A stretch of 36,793 nt of DNA from Akkermansiaceae bacterium UBA5688 (lineage in GTDB: Bacteria; Verrucomicrobiota; Verrucomicrobiia; Verrucomicrobiales; Akkermansiaceae). The position numbers and the translations under genes are program-made. Position 1 is the stretch's first letter, and each line of letters opens with the position of its first letter. The stretch covers positions 1 to 36,793 of the forward strand of contig DIHU01000024.1 of assembly GCA_002420315.1 (NCBI GenBank). Reading direction: 5' to 3'. Shown here one piece after another: positions 34,266-36,793 of this stretch. The notes below the pieces were generated by a model. The model was not told the origin of the DNA. It was given only the letters and a program-made list of their open reading frames with translations, and did no database searches.

Positions 34266-36163
34266 CAGTTAGTGAAGCGAAATTCGGCGCTGGTAAGAAG
34301 AGCCCAGACGAATTGTTGGATTGAGGATTTGTCATTTGGGTCGACGAAGGAGAGAGAGCGTTCGAGTTCGATTGGCTCTGGTGCGCGGGAGAGGATAGAC
34401 TGGAAGGTTTCATGGACCAAAGCCTGAGGATTTTTCATGTTTTGAAGGTGGCTAAGGAGAGGCCCTTCCGAGATAATCTTATCAAAAAAAGGAGCGTTGG
34501 TCAGGAACATTGTTTGTTGAACCGAAGGGGAGAAATTATCCGCAAAAAGTTCGGGGAGGATCTTAGCGAAATGGTTCCTCAAGGTTTCGTCGTTCGGGTT
34601 CTCATGGCCAAGCGCAACGCGAAGCGACCGAGTGAAAGTTTCGGCGGAGAGTGGTTTGTCGAGTGAACGCGCAAAGAAGAAATCGAGAGGTGGCTGTCCT
34701 GCTGAAGGAGCAGGACGGGAGTCGAGTTGATAGGAGGTGGATTTGGCGATTTGGCGAATTAGGCGGCGGAGATCGTAGTGGTGATTTGAAAAATCACGTG
34801 CGAGCCAAGCGAGGAGCTCGGGGTGGCTGGAAGGGTGGGCCGAGTCCATAAGATCAACGGGGTGGACGAGGCCTCTTCCGAACATGAGAGCCCAGAGGCG
34901 ATTAACGATAGCGCGGGAGAAGTCTGGATTGTCAGTGGTGAGAGATTGAGCGAAGGCTTCGCGTCGAGAGAATTTAGGCACGGGAAGATTAGGCAGGTCT
35001 TTGTTAAGTCTTTCGCCCTTTTTGAGTTTCCGGAACCATTGCTTGGGAGGGCCTACGGAATAGAGTTCCGCGGAATCACTGGATTGTTTCCCCCCAGCTT
35101 CGGTGATGATTTTGTTGGAGTAAAGAATGAGCTGAGATTGGTCCGTTTTACCTTCGAGGTTAGCGAATTTGTCGTAGCCACCGCTGGCGCGTTCGGCGAC
35201 GCGGGGCCCTTCGGGAGTCTTAACATTGAGACTGCGGTTAAAGAAGGCGACAAGCCCCCAGTAATGACGCTGCTCAATCTCGGGCGCGACAGGATGATCG
35301 TGACATTGGGCGCACTGGACTTGTTTGCCAAGGAGGGTCCGGGAGACGCGGGTGGCGATTTGGCTGTGATCGTCGCGTTGATCATGAATGAACCATGAGG
35401 CTCCCTGCTCTTGGGCTGATTTAGGGCGAGCCAGGACAAGGTCGCGGCCGACTTGATCCCACGGCCGGTTGGTTTTGAAGGCCCAGCGGAGGTAATCAAG
35501 CCAGGGTTTACGATTGGTGTGGCTGCGCTTGCGGAGGTGGGCCCGGTCTAGGAAAACGATGTTAAATACTTGTGCGAGGTGGTCGGCGTGTTCCTCGGTG
35601 GTGGTAAGATAGTCGATGAGGAGGTTGCGTTTCTCTGGGTTTTGATCGGCGAGGAAGGAATTGATTTCGGGAATACGGGGAATCCGGCCAATCAGATCCA
35701 GGTAGACGCGACGCACGAAAGTTGCGTCGCTTGAGCGGCGTGCAGGAGCGATTTTTTCAGCCTGCCACTTATCGCGAATCAGTTGATCAATGACTGTAGT
35801 GATTGGTTTAAGTGGATCAGGGAGGGCGAGTTCTTTTGGTGGGGTGATTCTTAGTTTGGTAATCCAAGTCTTGAGTGCTTCGATTTCCTCGACCGGGAGT
35901 TGTTTTTTGGGCGGCATGTGTGGGTCGGAATCGACTTGAACGACCTGGTAAAGCGGACTCGTTTCGGGATCACCCGGAATGAGGGCGGTGTCGGTCTCAC
36001 CGCCTTCCAGAGCCGCCTTGATAGTGCGAAGATCGAGCCCCCCTTTTTGTTTCACTCCGCCATGACATTTAGTGCAGTTGTCAATGATGACGGGGTGGAT
36101 TTGAGAAGACACAAAGCCGGTCGCGCAGAACGCGAAAGCTATGATGTGGCTAAAGGACTTCAT
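34265..36163 (-). CDS. PSCyt1-DUF1549-DUF1553 exported cytochrome-like protein, short form (module C)
   Basis: This is a 632-residue protein with a Sec signal (MKSFSHIIAFAFCATGFVSS). The heme motif CTKCHGG (30-36) comes almost directly after the signal, giving a compact PSCyt1 domain with MPPKKQLP (83-90). DUF1549 (around 120-310) contains QCAQCHDHPVAP (283-294), a second CxxCH. DUF1553 (around 400-620) contains DNPDFSRAIVNRLWALMFGR and ends in EFRFTN. Compared with the module B protein it lacks the coiled-coil and concanavalin-like insert and is about 390 residues shorter. It is the first gene of a three-gene translationally coupled operon, and an upstream palindrome may be an operator. Heme binding is inferred from the motifs. 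Confidence 0.92.
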   Translation of the reverse strand: MKSFSHIIAFAFCATGFVSSQIHPVIIDNCTKCHGGVKQKGGLDLRTIKAALEGGETDTALIPGDPETSPLYQVVQVDSDPHMPPKKQLPVEEIEALKTWITKLRITPPKELALPDPLKPITTVIDQLIRDKWQAEKIAPARRSSDATFVRRVYLDLIGRIPRIPEINSFLADQNPEKRNLLIDYLTTTEEHADHLAQVFNIVFLDRAHLRKRSHTNRKPWLDYLRWAFKTNRPWDQVGRDLVLARPKSAQEQGASWFIHDQRDDHSQIATRVSRTLLGKQVQCAQCHDHPVAPEIEQRHYWGLVAFFNRSLNVKTPEGPRVAERASGGYDKFANLEGKTDQSQLILYSNKIITEAGGKQSSDSAELYSVGPPKQWFRKLKKGERLNKDLPNLPVPKFSRREAFAQSLTTDNPDFSRAIVNRLWALMFGRGLVHPVDLMDSAHPSSHPELLAWLARDFSNHHYDLRRLIRQIAKSTSYQLDSRPAPSAGQPPLDFFFARSLDKPLSAETFTRSLRVALGHENPNDETLRNHFAKILPELFADNFSPSVQQTMFLTNAPFFDKIISEGPLLSHLQNMKNPQALVHETFQSILSRAPEPIELERSLSFVDPNDKSSIQQFVWALLTSAEFRFTN

Positions 36164-36258
36164 GTTACGGTAATTAATACGCTCCGGTTAAGAAAAGTTT
36201 TCGGTGAGAGTAAACTCGTTTTCTTTTTTTGTAATAATCTCCAGTATATTGAGAAGGT

Positions 36259-36270
36259 GACGTAAACGTC
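36259..36270. promoter_or_regulatory. Palindrome upstream of module C, candidate operator
   Basis: GACGT-aa-ACGTC is a perfect 5+2+5 inverted repeat about 96 nt before the cytochrome-like ATG at 36163. On the minus strand it lies just upstream of a -10-like TATACT (36243-36248), and I find no good -35 hexamer at the right distance. An activator or repressor site is plausible, but no regulator gene is in the window. Confidence 0.25.
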
Positions 36271-36377
36271 TTAAGGGAAAGATACGAAGTTCTTTATCTT
36301 GATAAAGCTTCCTGCCTTTTTGCTAATTTCCAAGGTGAGATTAGTAGCGAGCATTCGCTATTTGACAATTGGCGCAC

Positions 36378-36410
36378 AAAAAAACCCGTCAGTTGAGGGT
36401 CCTAACGGGT
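36378..36410 (-). terminator. Intrinsic terminator of the cyclophilin gene
   Basis: On the minus strand the stem arms are CCCGTTAG (36402-36409) and CTGACGGG (36385-36392). They give 8 pairs including one G-U, closed by a further A-T pair that uses 36410 and the first base of the T-run, with a 9-nt loop. A run of seven T (36378-36384) follows immediately. It sits 24 nt after the cyclophilin stop codon. This is the clearest terminator in the window. Confidence 0.85.
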
Positions 36411-36433
36411 CTAGATATCTGGTAGTAAGGAGT

Positions 36434-36793
36434 TTAATTCGACCAGCCGGCAATTCGGTCTTTGTGAATTTCGAAGAGTTCGGTGGTATCACCATGAATC
36501 ACGACTTCGTCGATAAGATCTCCACCTTTGATTGAGTCGACGACATTCTGTCCCTCGGTGACTTCGCCGAAGACGGTGTGCTTTCCGTCGAGGTGTGGGG
36601 TGGGGCAATGGGTGATGAAAAACTGCGAACCATTAGTATTTGGTCCTGCATTCGCCATCGAAAAAATTCCTGACTTATCGTGGCGTCGGTGTGGTTTGCA
36701 TTCGCACTCGAATTTATAGCCAGGATTTCCTGTGCCGGTCCCATCAGGACAGCCGCCTTGGATCATGAAATTGGGAATGACACGGTGGAAGGT
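36434..36793 (-). CDS. Peptidyl-prolyl cis-trans isomerase, cyclophilin type, 5' partial
   Basis: 119 codons are visible plus the stop; the gene runs off the window edge, missing roughly the first quarter to third. It begins TFHRVIPNFMIQGG, the catalytic-arginine block of cyclophilins (Arg in FHRV), and continues with GIFSMANAGPNTNGSQFFIT and TPHLDGKHTVFGEV. The position of the cyclosporin-contact tryptophan is His here (TPHLDG), as in many bacterial forms. It catalyses cis-trans isomerisation of Xaa-Pro bonds during folding. Localisation cannot be judged without the N-terminus. It is separated from module C by its own terminator and about 270 nt, so it is a separate transcription unit. Confidence 0.95.
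   Translation of the reverse strand, partial: TFHRVIPNFMIQGGCPDGTGTGNPGYKFECECKPHRRHDKSGIFSMANAGPNTNGSQFFITHCPTPHLDGKHTVFGEVTEGQNVVDSIKGGDLIDEVVIHGDTTELFEIHKDRIAGWSN

Noticed and set aside
33565..35398. Several 190-220-codon plus-strand open frames over module C
   Set aside because: They are a by-product of the higher G+C of this segment; the minus-strand genes have diagnostic DUF1501 and DUF1549/1553 motifs and coupled starts.
36299..36535. 78-codon plus-strand frame near the right end
   Set aside because: It crosses the cyclophilin terminator and is antisense to the cyclophilin coding region.
1..36793. tRNA or rRNA genes, insertion sequences, CRISPR arrays, phage or defence genes
   Set aside because: I found no T-loop-like GTTCRAATC contexts with cloverleaf potential, no transposase or integrase motifs, no spaced direct repeats and no defence domains when reading the window.

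Overview
The window looks like a chromosomal segment of a bacterium of the PVC superphylum, more likely Verrucomicrobiota than Planctomycetota. The evidence is the set of families almost private to that group. These are cytochrome-like proteins with PSCyt1/DUF1549/DUF1553 or DUF1587/1592/1588/1585 domains, Tat-exported DUF1501 and DUF1552 proteins, a PVC-type membrane-bound-dehydrogenase/HEAT/CxxCH protein, Tat-exported Gfo/Idh oxidoreductases, and a small helical protein that resembles verrucomicrobial hypotheticals. I identify 20 protein genes, the first and last cut by the window edges. I see no RNA genes, mobile elements or CRISPR arrays.

Layout. 1-3719 (+): module A, a DUF1592-type cytochrome-like protein overlapping a DUF1552 protein by 4 nt. 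3883-13402 (-): module B, a four-gene operon running Gfo/Idh oxidoreductase, long PSCyt1-DUF1549-DUF1553 protein, DUF1501 protein, and a 1210-residue DUF3472/PA14/Asp-box mosaic. 13600-17268 (-): a 1222-residue PVC heme protein with an apparently dead SGNH domain. It is divergent from a polysaccharide deacetylase (17441-18289, +). 18422-20484 (-): two tandem exported lactonase-like propellers. 20636-25911 (+): a large heparinase II/III-type lyase candidate, then a PQQ-type propeller. 25993-31317 (-): a CBM9-like protein, an Asp-box sialidase-like protein and an esterase. 31576-31824 (+): an 82-residue orphan. 31873-36163 (-): module C, a short PSCyt1-DUF1549-DUF1553 protein, DUF1501 and WD40 genes fused by 1- and 4-nt overlaps. 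36434-36793 (-): the 3' part of a cyclophilin with a clear intrinsic terminator.

How the genes work together. Of the 18 genes whose N-terminus is visible, 16 appear to carry a Sec or Tat signal. The segment is therefore almost entirely an envelope/secretome region, with no transporter, regulator or cytosolic pathway enzyme recognised. Lyase, deacetylase, esterase, sialidase-like and CBM9-like proteins suggest work on an acidic or acylated glycan, and the lactonases suggest that oxidised sugar lactones are handled outside the cytoplasm. That reading is inference.

The most interesting theme is the threefold recurrence of a heme-motif protein translationally coupled to a Tat protein of alkaline-phosphatase-like type. 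In modules B and C a beta-propeller partner is added. As far as I know the biochemical role of this pairing is undetermined. Module C adds a WD40 protein with no visible signal peptide of its own.
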